Source: Trichopria drosophilae
Lineage: Eukaryota; Arthropoda; Insecta; Hymenoptera; Diapriidae
Direction: 5' to 3'
Length of the DNA stretch: 64,000 nt
Assembly: GCA_030407085.1 (NCBI GenBank)
Contig: CM059582.1
Location: 91,190,501 to 91,254,500 of the forward strand
Part shown: positions 42,785-55,449 of the stretch, piece by piece
Layout of the letters: every line of letters starts with the position of its first letter
Position numbering within the stretch: the first letter of the stretch is position 1
The notes under the pieces: generated by a model
The model's database searches: none
What the model was told of the DNA's origin: nothing
What the model saw: the letters and a program-made list of their open reading frames with translations, nothing else
Translations under genes and position numbers: made by a program

Positions 42785-45034
42785 CTTAAATTGTTTCAGA
42801 AATAAATAAGAAACATATCAACGAAACGTAAAGAAGTTAAACTTTTATTTTAATACGCGTTGTCTTATGATAATTGAATTTTATTAAAATAAAAAAAAAA
42901 TTGTTTGATTTTGCCTAATACATAGTATTTCGTAAAACATCTGCTGTTGTTATTTGACTACCTTCAGCATTGGTCATTCATCTGTTCCTCTCCTCGAATA
43001 GAAATATTAGTTGTCCTATATCATTTTGTTATTTTTGTTTAAAAATAAAATTAATTTAAATTTATATCATATTCATTTTAATATAAAATAGGTTCATAAC
43101 GAATATAAGCCAAAATGTCACTGAGTATTTACTTTTCTTGTTTTTAAGTGCAAAACTAATGTTCGTAAATACATATGCATGGTTTTAAATTATTTAAGTA
43201 AATGGTTTAGGTTTCGTAGTTAGTTATTTGTGAATAAATTAAAATAACAAATCTATAAATACTTTATGCTCACTTTTTTACTATAAAGTAATAAGATATT
43301 TCAAGGCCTAAAGTGAACAAATATGATGGAATTTTTGCAACTTATTTTTTAAAAATCTTTCAGTTCTTTTGCCTCCTGACGTCAGAATCTTGTCTGCCAC
43401 ATCAGAGGAGTTGCGAAATTCACCGAAAGATTATATTTCTTTAAACGATGGAAAGTTTTGTTCGAAAAATTATTTTTGTCATCAGACGAGCGGGAAAGAT
43501 TTTTTCCATTAAAAATGGAGAGAACCTCTCTCTGGCGTTTCATCCCGGTCTGTATCAGCTGGAATCATCAGCAGGGGTTTGTCATACAGACCTGCCCTGT
43601 ACGCCGTTGTTATATTTATTAGATCTTAAGTCATTTAAACGAAGTAATCTGAATTTCGCTTATTGCGAAAATACAGTATCCGTAATTGGGATATCCATCA
43701 GAGAACTCACCAAGTACGAAGTCTACTGTACTACTCACTCGATAAGGTAGATGGACGATTTTATCGTCTGATGACAAATTTTTTCGAAATTAGATGACAG
43801 GGTGCGCCTTACGCAGCCAGGCAGGAGATTTAAATCTATAAATAGTTTATGCTCACTTTTTTACTATAAAGTAATCAGATATTTCGAGGCCTATAGTGAT
43901 CAAATATGATGGAATTTTTGCAACTTATTTTTTAAAAATCTTTCGGTTCTTTTGCCCAGAGGGTTTGTTCACTATAGGCCTTGAAATATGTGATTAAAAT
44001 AACAAATATTATTATACAAATTTACATTAAAACTTGTTATGCGACAATAACCTATTTTAAATCGTAATGTGGCTACTGACAAGTGTTCCTCACTTGTGAC
44101 GGCCCATCGTGTTTGCAGCCATTCATACATGCTTGTGCCGCCATTATAAACATGTAATGCTGAATGTTCGGCTGTTGAATTTGTTCACACTTGAGGTTCA
44201 TCACAATGTGTATCTCCGTCTTCTTCAAGTTCTTGAACACCGTTAACCTCCAAAGTATTGTACGTAACAACTAAAGCAATTTCTTCAATAGTGTCCACTC
44301 TCCATCCGCAGTCATTTCTATCACTATCTAACCACTACGTAGTCACTTCTGCCGATAGTGGTGCATTCATAGCGTATCTTGCCAAGTGACATATATCATC
44401 TACGGTCAGTTCTTCGTACTGTGTTACCTGTTTAACCACGCATTGGCTAATGCCTCGAATTCCTAAGGTCCTGGTCACCTGTAGGTTCCCGATCGAGTCT
44501 GCAAATAACGATCACTAAAATAAGAAAATATTCCCTAAGATCATTGATGGGATGTGTGGGATTTTTGCGCGCCACTCCCTTGGCGCATGGCCGTGATTGG
44601 CAGAAGCAGCGGAGCCGAAGCCGCCCGAGGCGGGCTAAGGTATAGTCGATACGCTACAAGTTCCTAACAACGAGCTAGAGGCGATTTATAAGAGATTTAT
44701 GTACAATGAATTCTATTGCTATGGTAGAGAAGTCGGCTAATCGCTCCGCCGTGGTGCGTGTCGTAAAATTTATGATGTGGTTCAAACCCTTTCTTTATTT
44801 TTTTTATTTTTAATAATAACTCTTAATTATTACTGTAAGATTTAAAAGTTGAAATTGTAGTTGTATTATTATTAACTATTATTTAATTAATCGTTACATT
44901 TCTTAATTTCAATTGAACTTTAACATTAGAAATGAAACTAACTTGTTCGTTATATTCTTCACGCGGTAGTTGTAATCTATATTAATTTCAGAAATAAATA
45001 GTTCAAGTTAAATCGAAGAATAGAATTTTTAATC
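42785..45034. other. AT-rich region with no recognised gene
   Basis: Apart from the direct repeat listed separately, I see only short ORFs (43448-43750 plus; 44073-44270 minus) with no known motif. 44570-44660 is GC-rich. Confidence 0.4.
43249..43956. repeat. Pair of 125-bp direct repeats, 583 bp apart
   Basis: 43249-43373 and 43832-43956 start AAATCTATAAATA and end in CTTTTGCC, over 90% identical. A partial inverted copy of their middle (TTTGTTCACTATAGGCC) follows at about 43965-43995. Between the copies are inverted strings around GACAAA/TTTGTC at 43478 and 43775. This could be a decayed transposon. Confidence 0.7.
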
Positions 45035-45749
45035 CTATGAGCAATTCCACGTGAAGCGGATCAGTCATGTCTCAGAAAATGTTCCAATTTTGCTCATCGA
45101 TAGTTCTCAGTGAGATAAAATGTTCTACCAAACATTTTTTTTTAAATTCAAAACTCGTCGACTTATACACAATTAAAAATTTCGGGTCTTTTTTTTTTAA
45201 AATTCGTAACTATATCGTGTTTTCGTTTTAAGAAAAGTTATTAAATCGAAGTTGTGAGGAAATGTCTATAGTTTAAAGTGAAATTATACTCAATGCAAAA
45301 AAAATTATTTTCCCATTATTTATTCAACAATATATTTTTAAATAATTTTTTTAACTACCAAGAGTATCATCGAAAAATACAAAAAAAATACCTTCATAAA
45401 CTTTGAACCTTACTGCATGCTACAAAAAAATTTGAAAGACGTGTTTTGCTTCGTTTGCGAGAAAATGATTTTTGAATTTTTTCCGTCCCGGCAAGATGTA
45501 TTCCGATAGCGGTCGTTTATTAGAAATGAAATTCTTGATAAAGTAAAATAATTATAATAATTGTTTCCTATTGTTAAATATGAACTTGGCCAGAGCTACA
45601 CTGCTCTTAGCGTTACCCAGGGTTAACGGCGGGGTCGTGGCAGAATTCTAACCCCGTGTGTGAGTGCGTGCGCGCGTAGGTGCCACACCACAGATCAGGA
45701 CCCCGTGGTTCGTCATTTCCACAGTATTTACCGACTCCACACCCTCTCC

Positions 45750-45750
<1 letters not shown>

Positions 45751-45788
<38 letters not shown>

Positions 45789-45791
45789 GTG
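45751..45791. repeat. (GT)n microsatellite
   Basis: GT run with one GC interruption, inside the 45039-47905 transposon. Confidence 0.95.
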
Positions 45792-45868
45792 TTCGGAATG
45801 CTTTATTAAAAACGCGTGACTTTTCGTGTAACAGCTTTTTCCGAATTAGAAAAGATTTTGCATGTCAT

Positions 45869-47178
45869 CTACTGCACAGATTCAGGAATAAAACAGTGAA
45901 ACTGCCTTGTATCTTGAATTGTTAAAGCGTTTTCGAATCGTGAATCTAAATATTTTTTTACTTCAATATACTCTGCAGTGGTACAGTAGTTAAAAAACAT
46001 TGTTTTTATAGACGTCTTTGCCCATTCATATAAATCCATTGCTGTTAAAATATGATTCGCATTCGTTCTTTGCAGGCTTGCACGCGCTGCTAATCTCTTT
46101 ACCGTGCCGCCGACACCGTCGCAGGGACCTTTTCCATGTGATGTTGCAAAAAAATTCCACTCGATTTCAATATCGAAATCCTGTTTATGGTTTGTGATGT
46201 TTACAAAATTACTTTTATTTTTGTACTGCGCCGCAGAACCATCAGTGAAATAGATCAATTTTTTTATATTTTCGTTTCCGAATAATCCCTTCAATTGCTG
46301 AATGAGCTTTTTTTGAAATAAATACACGGCTACGGTATCATGATGCAGATCCTCCGATATTATTACAAAGCTTATGTGTTTTAAGTCATCGTTTTCTTTA
46401 TAATAAATTACGAAGGGATGTACAGTAGCTTGATTATTATTCCATCGAAAGCTTTGAATGGAATCTTGCCCCAAGAATGCATAATTTTCTGCAAAATCGG
46501 CAATTACAAGGAACTCGCCATGTTGCAGAGAAGATTTTTTATGCTGCAAATATGCATTTTGCGCTTTAGCAATGAAGTCGTGAACTTTCAGCTTAACAAG
46601 TTTTTCGCCCAACTTTTCTAAAAACTCTTCTATCGGCATTGTCACGTTTTCCAAGGTAGAACGGTCTGTATTCGTCCACCTGCTAAACGTAACATTTTCT
46701 ACGTAATTTTCATCGAATCAATCGGCGATTTCTCTAATTGCAGAATTTGAACCCGGACAGTTCTGACATTCGTTAAGGTGACAAGAGAAAGTTACCGGAA
46801 CACACATTGTTTTCTGAAGTAACTCTTGGTACGTAAATGAAGTTGAATGTGATATTGAATTGATTCCTGCTAACATCAATTTCACATTTTGATGTATTTT
46901 CCATACACATACAGTATGTGTTCCTGCAGGTCCCGCTAAAATACATTCTTTCGGACGTCTTCATCGGAAGCCTCCTCATTACGTTCGTTTTCTGGTTCTA
47001 TTATTGGCAGCGTGGGTGGTAAATTGCCTCGATTAAGTTTCATGCGGCAGGTGAAACAGATGTAGTCACCTAAATTGGGAAATTTTTCACGCATGGGTTG
47101 TGTTACTGAAGCTACTCCTTTTTTAATCCAATTGTGATTAGTTAAATGAAAAGAATTACAACACAATTTATCCGGCAT
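45869..47178 (-). pseudogene. Transposase-like protein with acidic RNase H-fold-type motifs
   Basis: Minus strand. The amino part (47178-46936) has MPDKLCCNSFHLTNHNWIKK and KFPNLGDYICFTCRMKL, a likely zinc-binding domain. The next segments are frameshifted (NECQNCPG near 46760; WTNTDRSTLENVTM near 46650). The C-terminal 261 residues (46654-45869) are open: LVIADFAENYAFLGQD, QATVHPFVIYY, LIYFTDGSAAQYKNKSNF, FFATSHGKGPCDGVGGTVKR. Asp in IADFAENY and FTDGSAAQ, then an acidic CDGVGG, are candidate catalytic residues of a DDE/D nuclease. I recognise it as a repetitive arthropod family but not its superfamily. Placement between long TIRs supports a transposase role. Confidence 0.65.
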
Positions 47179-47920
47179 TTGTTTTGTTGAAATAACGGTT
47201 TTTATAATAAAAGAATTAAAACAAAAAAGTAAGTAAATTATCTTGAAGATAAATTCTACGCTTCTATTTCAAATCAGCCTAAACACATCCAAAATGGAAA
47301 GCAGCGAAATAACAGCTGCGGGTCGCGCGAAGGTGGAATGTAGTCATCGGCGGCCCGTCTGCGCGACCGCGGTATATCGCGTTCAATGCTTGCGGCGGGA
47401 GAACGCCGCCAATGGCCCGCCGCGCCGCGACCGCTCGCGGAATACATCTTGCCGGGACGGAAAAAATTCAAAAATCATTTTCTCGCGAACGAAGCAAAAC
47501 ACGTCTTTCAAATTTTTTTTTGTAGCATGCAGTAGGGTTCAAAGTTTATGAAGGTATTTTTTTTGTATTTTTCGATGATACTCTTGGTAGTTAACAAAAT
47601 TATTTAAAAATATATTGTTGAATAAATAATGGGAAAATAATTTTTTTTGCATTGAGTATAATTTCACTTCAAACTATAGACATTTCCTCACAACTTATAT
47701 TTAATAACTTTTCTTAAAACGAAAACACGATATAGTTACGAATTTAAAAAAAAAAGACCCGAAATTTTTAATTGTGTATAAGTCGACGAGTTTTGAATTT
47801 AAAAAAAAATGTTTGGTAGAACATTTTATCTCACTGAGAGCTATCGATGAGCAAAATTGGAACATTTTCTGAGACATGACTGATCCGCTTCACGTGGAAT
47901 TGCTCCTATTTAATTGAAAA

Positions 47921-48820
47921 GTAAAACTATTTTATAGTGGGAATAATAACTCAAACATATTCTTTCTATTTCTGCGCCGATAAAGTCATTAAGGGTATTC
48001 TGTCCTTGGTATAACTGTGTAACTTACTACTATAACTAAAAGAAAATTTTATTGCTTGATAACTAAAATTATTACGAAATTGTGAAAATTCATGGTTAGT
48101 TCAAAACAAGTAGTACTTATATTTTATTAATTATAGTTACATCCTACCCAATATCCTAACAAGAATTATTCCTTCTACGATTAATTCACCTATACCTACA
48201 AACTCAAATTTTTGTACAAAATGTATAACTTTTTAGTTAATAATAAAGATCTGGGTTATATTAAAACAACTAGTATTTCATATATTAAGGGAGTTTTTGA
48301 TAATTAACTAAAAAATATACGAAAGATCAACATATAAAAATTTTTATAAGCTATTCAATACAAATACAGACGGTATGAAACTGGATAAAGGCAATTTAGA
48401 TCGATTACAGCAAAGTGGTGTTGTGTATTTAATTAAATGTAACCAATGCTATTTTAGTCTATAGAGATAACAAACGCAAACACAACATTTTTTTAGACGA
48501 TTCAAAATTAACTGTACTTAGTAAACATAAAATTGATACCGGACACAATGTCTATTATCATAATATTGCAATTTTAGTTGCAGAACGACATAATTGGAAA
48601 CGAAATCATATTGAAAATTATTTAATTAAAAAATATTGCTTGGCTTAATTTTTTATCGACAATGATAAAGCTTCCCTGTTCGTTAATATTATTAAGTAAA
48701 TAGTTGTTACACAATTATACCATGGACAGAATACTCTTAGTGACTTTATCGGTGCAGAAATAGAAAGTATATGTTTGAGTTATAATCCCCACTATAAAAT
48801 AGTTTTAAAAATTATCTCTT
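47921..48820 (+). mobile_element. Penelope-like remnant with inverted terminal repeats
   Basis: About 100 bp at 47925-48025 (ACTATTTTATAGTGGGAATA...) is an inverted copy, near 90%, of 48715-48815. Between them, about 48410-48650, the frame GVVYLIKCNQCYF, then HKIDTGHNVYYHNIAILVAE and HIENYLIKKY, matches a GIY-YIG endonuclease like that at 16551-17438, with stops and a gap. Penelope pseudo-LTRs may be inverted. Confidence 0.55.
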
Positions 48821-48840
48821 TACATTTTCCAATTAATGTA

Positions 48841-49320
48841 CTATAAAATGTAAATATAAATGTTCTGCATTATATCATAATATGTGCGTGTGCTAAACCC
48901 TGCGCTTATGTGCATAAAGTCACAAAAATTAGAAACGCTTTTAAATCGAACACCAAGTAAACGCATTACAAATATCAACCGACGATTTATCTCATAAGTA
49001 GAATTAATTTGTGGACTTTTTGGAATTCGAGTTTCAGTTTGACACTTGCACTGTACGACTAACTGAAATCCCAAACATTTTTCAGCGCGTTTTAAAAGTT
49101 TTATGTCACTTTTGCATGTTTTACAAATAAGAATGTCTTGTAAAGTTAGAAACATAACAAAGTTAACTATATCGTATTGCAGCACGGAATCGACAGTTAC
49201 CTCAAATTCGGAATTATTTTTCGAAAGTTTTTGAGCCATTGCACTTATCTGGCTCGTATCTTGCTCACATGTGTGTCGATTATCAGTAAACTTTTTTTTT
49301 TGAACGATCTGACCTAACAT
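48841..49320 (-). pseudogene. N-terminal part of a Mutator-like transposase
   Basis: One open frame of 159 residues on the minus strand. It has LICKTCKSDIKLLKRAEKCLGFQLVVQCKCQ (two Cys pairs) and INRRLIFVMRLLGVRFKSV followed by FCDFMHISAGF. The order C-x2-C, CxC, EINRR-x-[IV]-x8-LGVG and FC-x2-M is the start of the Mutator-like transposase domain common in arthropods. The C-terminal motifs of this family occur elsewhere in the window (28250, 29560, 54500) but not adjacent. The C-terminus runs into unrelated low-complexity sequence. Confidence 0.55.
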
Positions 49321-49439
49321 TGCTGTATTTACGACCTTGCCTATCCATCGTTATACGGATATATTATCACTATATTCAGAACTGTGCACACTTTTTACGC
49401 GTCTGATAACGTTCAACTATTCTGACTGAACGCGAAAAT

Positions 49440-50000
49440 TTGACATGAAACCCTAATAATAGTCGAATACATAGTTTCATCAAAATCGGATGATATTTAC
49501 CATTTTTCTTCTCCATGTTTAGATTCGCAATTTATAATTTCGAAAATTTAACTTTCGAATCATAAGCAGAATATTGTGATTTTCTTCGCCATGTTGGGTT
49601 CGCAATTTTGAATTTCGAAAATTTGACGAATCATAAGCAGCGAGGATAACAGTCAAGGCTAGAGATGCTTTAAAAATCAGATGAATATATAATGTTCACC
49701 CGCCATGTTGGGATCCGCCATTTTGAATATTTAAAAGTTGATTTTGTATTCGTAATGGGCTACATAACTTCAACCTGAATACTCAATTTCATTGAAATCG
49801 GAAGATGTTGGCAATTTTTGTTCGCAGTTTGGATTTGCCATTTTGAATTTTAAAAATTTGTCCTTAGATTCGTACTCAGTGAACGAAATAAAACCGGAAG
49901 ACCCAGATTCATCGAAATCGGAAGATATTCGCAATTATTGTTTATCATGTTGGACACACCATTTTCAAGTAAAACTTAAAAAAAATATGTGGCTTTCTTA
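49440..50000. repeat. Degenerate tandem repeat of about 120 bp
   Basis: Four to five units share CGAAATCGGAAGAT, CGCCATGTTGG and ATTTTGAATTT, for example AAATCGGATGATAT at about 49483, AAATCGGAAGATGT at 49794 and AAATCGGAAGATAT at 49915. Open frames in it are artefacts of the repeat. Confidence 0.6.
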
Positions 50001-50540
50001 AACCACTCTAGTACGCATCCTGACCGAATCACTGTAAGGTAGGATTTTTTTGTTGCTTTGCCCACGGCCCCTAAAGGCCAGGATATTAATAAAACTGTGG
50101 TCAGTCAGTCAGTCTCTCTCTTTCTCTTCCCCCCTCTCTCTGTCTGGCGGTGAGTACAACCTGTCACGTTTTTTATCGAGTTCCGCATATTTTATTCCAA
50201 ACATCACTTAATTTTTCCTTCGTGGGAGTTTTATTTTGCACAGTGATTCCCTGTTAAATTCGGATGAAATTCATAGTTTGAGCTTATAAATCCGAGTTTT
50301 TTACGAGAAAAATGAGTCAAAATCTACTTAGCAAATTTGAAGTTTTCAACCGTCATTACTGGCAGGTAGTTCACCGACCGACTTCACATTCCCAATCACC
50401 TGCTAGAATACTTCATATTGAATCTGTCAAGTCACGTATAACAATCGGAGAGTTCCACAGGTACCTTTTTTCCGCCTTCTTTATCAGCCTTCAACTGAGA
50501 ATCTTGCTGATTATGAGAAAAATTTATTCTGTAATTGAAC
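50001..50540. other. No recognised feature
   Basis: CT-rich patch near 50110-50145. A 77-codon frame at 50312 has no known motif. Confidence 0.4.
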
Positions 50541-51118
<578 letters not shown>

Positions 51119-51379
51119 TTTATCCCCCAAATTCGCAGCGGGGTCGGACGATCAAAATACAAAACTAACAATCTAAACTACTTATTCATCTTCGCAACAT
51201 TAATTCAATGCAGCAAAGCCCAGGATATCGTCCTGTTGATTCATGCGCGGCAAAACCGGTTAACAGAAAGCACAGAACACAAGAGCGGCACATAGACCTT
51301 GACAAACCATCTGAGATAACCTCACATAAATCATGACAATATCTCTTTATATTACCTACTATCAGGAACCTCCAATATC

Positions 51380-51575
51380 TTAAACAGGGTTTTCAGGAAG
51401 ATGATACTTGCGCATATTTGCCCGATTATAAGCACCTATGATACGTTCATTATCATCAATAGTACTCAGTACAAAAGCATTTGGGCCTCGTTCATCTTTT
51501 ATCCGATAAGGACCCTCATACAGGTGAAAGAACTTTCGCGTGTTTTTATCCAACGCATTTGACAAGTCTCTCTCT
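51380..51575 (-). pseudogene. Ty3/gypsy integrase tail fragment
   Basis: Minus strand: NALDKNTRKFFHLYEGPY, RIKDERGPNAFVLS, IIGAYNRANMRKYHLPENPV then stop. This is the SH3-like end of a gypsy polyprotein; the tract and LTR at 51119 and below belong to the same element. The sequence upstream (51576 on) is unrelated, so the element is 5'-truncated or deleted. Confidence 0.65.
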
Positions 51576-52289
51576 CTTCCTTCGCTCGCCGTTAGCCCGC
51601 AAAAGCGTCGCCTCCATAAGCCCCCGAGTCGGGCCGATCGGCACCGATGCCGCGCCTCCTCCTCAGCGTGAGTCGCGCTGGCGCGCAAGCGCGTGCCCGA
51701 AGGCGCACCGTCGCGCACGAGAGCATGCACTTTCGAGCAGTCTCTTCACCGAAGCGCATCGGCTCCCGTATACATTTCGTGCTTTCGCCGTTCGTCCGCG
51801 AACATCAGTGTTCCGCCGGAGATCTGTAAAGGTCAAGTTTCCGAGGATATCTCGAGTGTAACTCCAAGGAGAAGAGTGACAGCAACTACGGACGACTTCA
51901 GCCTCGTCTCCGAGGAAGGACGCCACCCTGGGTCCCACGCACGGACCTTCACCCGCGCCGCCACCAGACGCCACCGTCAGACATCACTCCGGATCCCGAA
52001 TCGTCGCCCGTAAGTAGGCAAATTCATATAGCCCAACCCGCCATATATCCTGCGAGGAGATAAACCAAAAATCCACTAGTGTCTATTTCAAAATCCCCGG
52101 TCATATTCAAAGAAGTGCCGCCGTCGAGGGGCTTCGAACCAGCGAAGCCTTTTCCGTTCATCGTGTGGCATATGCAGACCTTTGTAGACTTTCGTATTGT
52201 CTCATATCCAGCGCAGAAAATATATTGATAACCGTATTAGTTCGAGTGTAATTATTTTAACCCCTCACTACCGAAGGAGGGGATTAGAA
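51576..52289. other. GC-rich then AT-rich sequence, no recognised gene
   Basis: Overlapping open frames on both strands (51481-52013) look like GC-rich shadows with no motif. Confidence 0.4.
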
Positions 52290-53834
52290 CAAAATTAAGA
52301 CTTTTTGATGATATGCTACAGGTCAACAAAATTGACTATAAGCGCTCAGTGGATACTAGCACACCCGAGGCCTCGTAGAGTTATCTTATAAAAGCGGACT
52401 TCAAATTTGTCCTATCTGCTTATAGAGCAGATGGAAATTCTCTTTATGTCCAAGGTGGAGGAGTTGTGTGCTACCTTCGCAAATCGCTGGCATACTCGGT
52501 CCTGGAATGTTCAGATGATGCTTCCATAAATAACGTGAAGTATCCTCTTTTTGACGTCAAAGTATCCCAACATAGCATTTTAGTTATTATTATTTATCGG
52601 CGTCCGGAGGACCATTTACTTTCATAGTTCGTAGCTAAATTTAATTCGTATATCGTACTATTAAATATAACAATTGCAGGCGATTTAAACTGCAACTTAT
52701 TAAGTATCTCGTTTGAAGCTAATTATCTGAAAAAGCTTATTTTCGCGCTATTACTCATTTTTCTCTTTATCGTTCGGCATTATTCTGGACTATCGGGCTC
52801 GCAGTTAACTGTTGTGCTCGTCGATTATAGCGTTTTCAAAATCTAGTGCTCCTTTCGCCGCTGGGCATTGCCTTATCTCCATTCTATATATATTTAATAG
52901 CCTCAACCGTCCCCGCACACTTTACCTATCGCAATTTTACAAACTGCAATTATAATTCCCTTTCAAATGATTTAGGACCGAAACTTCGCCCCATACTTTC
53001 GAACTCCATAGCACCTGAATCTAGTGATCATGCATCTCACTTTGATCTCACTGAACCTACAAACAAACTAATGTCATTGTACGAATATATAGCGGATACC
53101 CTGAATACTTACGTACCGTACGTCACGAGGCACATTGTACATCGTTCCATCCCTTGGCTGACACCTGATCTATGCACCAAAATTAGAAAACGCTACAGAT
53201 TGTTTACGCGAGCAAAACGGTCACGAAATGTGCTACTGTTGAAACAATATAGGAACTTGCGTCGCGAACTTAAAAACGTATTAAAAATTGCAAAAAAACA
53301 GATATGTAACCAACTGAGTACTTCAACAAACTAACCCGAATAAACGGTTGTCTTGTTTAAGAAATGTAGGACTCGCAAATGCACCCTCGCCCTCTGCCCT
53401 ACAATACCTCTCCCCCTTATACTAAACCGTCTTTTCGCTTGAGTCTCTTGAGCTCATCCATCACGCGATCCTGCAACTCTAGCTTCATTTCCTTGCTACC
53501 GGCCTCTTCCTACCTCGCCCCAGTCATTCTCCTTCTCTTTTCTTAACAATCATGAAGTACTTAGCAGTCTCAACCACATCTGTAATAAGTCACGTTGGTT
53601 AAGCCCTGATCGCATCTGTCTGGCACTCCTTAAACCTTTATTCAATGTCCTTTCTCCATTTTTGACATATATTTTAAATCTCTCATTCTTCACTGGTATA
53701 TGTCCTCCTATCAAATCTTCATACATCATACCCCTCAATAACATCGCTTCGCCTCTCAGTCCATCAGATACCCGTCCAATCATAAATATTCCACACCTTT
53801 CTAAGGTCATTGATGCCTTTGCAACACGTTGTAG
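52290..53834 (+). pseudogene. Second LINE copy, 5' part (ORF1 scrap fused to endonuclease, linker, start of RT)
   Basis: Same family as 21024-25857. VNKIDYKRSVDTST matches ORF1 (INKIDFKRPVANQT). After an internal deletion it passes into the endonuclease: GGGVVCYLRKSLAYSVLE, VIIIYRRPEDH, ITIAGDLNCNLL, SQLTVVLVDYS. The linker frame 52846-53334 reads FTYRNFTNCNYNSLSNDL, HIVHRSIPWLTPDLCTKIRK, LLKQYRNLRREL. The RT beginning IPHLSKVIDAFATR stops at about 53834, where other DNA is inserted. Many stops. Confidence 0.75.
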
Positions 53835-53867
53835 GGGTACGCTGCTTTCCCCAAATCACATTCGTAC

Positions 53868-54130
53868 TTCGCGCGCCTCGGCGTGATTGGTTATTCAATA
53901 ACGTCACACATTGCGAGAGGAACGCGACCCCGACTATGTACATCTCTACTGTAATGCGGTAAACCTCGTAGGTACTTCACTCGCTCTACCTTGATTGGTT
54001 CGCAAAGCGGCGTCACGCGTTCTGGACGACATGACGGTGCTGCCGTGCGAATCTGTATTCTGGATGTACATAAATCGTGTTCGTATTTCGTGCGCCCGCT
54101 TGGGATTGATTCACGAAATGACGTCACTCA
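53868..54130. repeat. Three tandem ~110-bp modules with CCAAT and CRE-like motifs
   Basis: Each unit runs TTCGTA(C/T)TTCG-GCGCC, then GATTGG or GATTGA (53885, 53993, 54104), then A/GCGTCAC (53901, 54010, 54120; the last is TGACGTCAC). Spacing is 108-111 bp. Confidence 0.65.
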
Positions 54131-54242
54131 TCCCATTATGTTGTGCACTGTTTACAGCGTGGTTGTCTCACGTGACCAAACCAAAACCAGTTTCCGCATG
54201 ATGCGTTTCATGTGTGTCGGACGTTGAATTAAAATCCCTTAA

Positions 54243-55449
54243 GGCCAGGTTGCCATGGAAAATTTTGAAAAAATCGAAAATTTTTTTTTCGTAAATCGCT
54301 AGGAAATAGTTTCAGAAATAACATAGAATTAGTCCCGAAGGTGCGAATGACCCAAAAACAGGTATAAAAGAGGGGAGAGCGGAGCAGATTCATGATGCGG
54401 TTATCAAAAGGCAGTAGCTACAGATAAATTACATGATTTGAAACATCCTTCGGCTTTCTATGAAGAAGTGAAGTATCTTTTAGAACTAATTTATGAGGAA
54501 TTAACCGACGAAAAATTGCTCGAGAGATGGTTAGGCGCTAATACTTAAAACAATAACTAAAGTTATATTTCGTGTGTTTGAAACATACCTTCTAAGCACA
54601 AATATGTTGGTAAACAAACACTTGAAATTGCTGCTTTTAGTGCTGCTTGCATTTTTAATGAAGGGTTTTTACCGATTTTGATAGTAATGGAAGTTATGGG
54701 TGTTACAATCGACTCGCAAGCAAGGCAGTAGGCGGATAATGTCAACGACAGGCGTGTTGATCGAGCCGAGCTTGAAACGACGGATGCATCTAAAGAGCAG
54801 CGGACTGCAAGAAGAAACTCAAAAATCCTTGAAAATGACGCATATAAAGACTAGAAAGGAGTAGTGTACGAAGCCGGATTGAATATGTAAGTAAAAATCA
54901 CTTTTTACAACGATTTTTCACGAATAAAACAAAAAAAAACTTTAAAAACGTTAATTGCGTTTTTCTCGAAACCACGATTTTTCAACTTAATGACACTCTC
55001 ATTTAAAAACTATTGCACCTATCGACATGAACCAAACGGCATTTTACTTTTCAAAGGTCTCTCTATGGTCTGGACTAGGATCTAAAATATCCATTGTTAT
55101 TTAAAAAAGTTATGAACAATTAAATCTGAAAAAAGGGTAAAAAAAATGAAAAGGCCTCCATTTTTTTTGTCTACATTTTTTATTCTAGTTCACACGATAG
55201 CCAATGTTATACAGAATGAGAAACCATTTTCATTTTTGCTTGCAGATAATTTTTGGATGAGAAATCATGTCATTGGTCCGGAGGAGGAGCGACTTTGAGC
55301 CGCCATTTTCACAAAAAAATTACGAAAAAATATATTTTAATTGTTGATGATATGTATTTTAAGATATAAAAAGTTCGATTTCCAAAAACGTTTTTTTAAT
55401 GTGAATAATATATATTTTAAAAAAACACGAAATCCATGGTAACCTTGCC
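54243..55449 (+). mobile_element. TTAA-flanked transposon remnant related to the one at 28084
   Basis: TTAA at 54239-54242 and 55450-55453. Ends GGCCAGGTTGCCATGG and CCATGGTAACCTTGCC are inverted repeats with one or two mismatches. Coding scraps: FYEEVKYLLELIYEELTDEK and LLERWLGANT (54460-54548), then, out of frame, KQTLEIAAFSAACIFNEGFL, VMEVMGVTID and RRVDRAELETTDASKEQRTA (54590-54840). This is a Mutator/Kolobok-like transposase C-terminus, heavily deleted. Confidence 0.7.

Larger units (their letters stand above)
45039..47905. mobile_element. DNA transposon with 478-bp TIRs and 4-bp target duplication
   Basis: The ends GAGCAATTCCACGTGAAGCG are exact inverses. TIRs are about 45039-45516 and 47428-47905 and nearly identical. 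CTAT flanks both sides (45035-45038; 47906-47909). It encodes one disrupted minus-strand protein. A 4-bp duplication with long TIRs is compatible with Sola-like superfamilies, but I cannot assign it. Confidence 0.85.

Noticed and set aside
43448..43750. 100-codon frame as a host gene
   Set aside because: No recognisable domain, codon pattern unremarkable, lies between direct repeats.
52100..52180. Possible tRNA T-arm (GGTTCGAAGCC on the minus strand)
   Set aside because: No acceptor, D or anticodon arms could be drawn around it.
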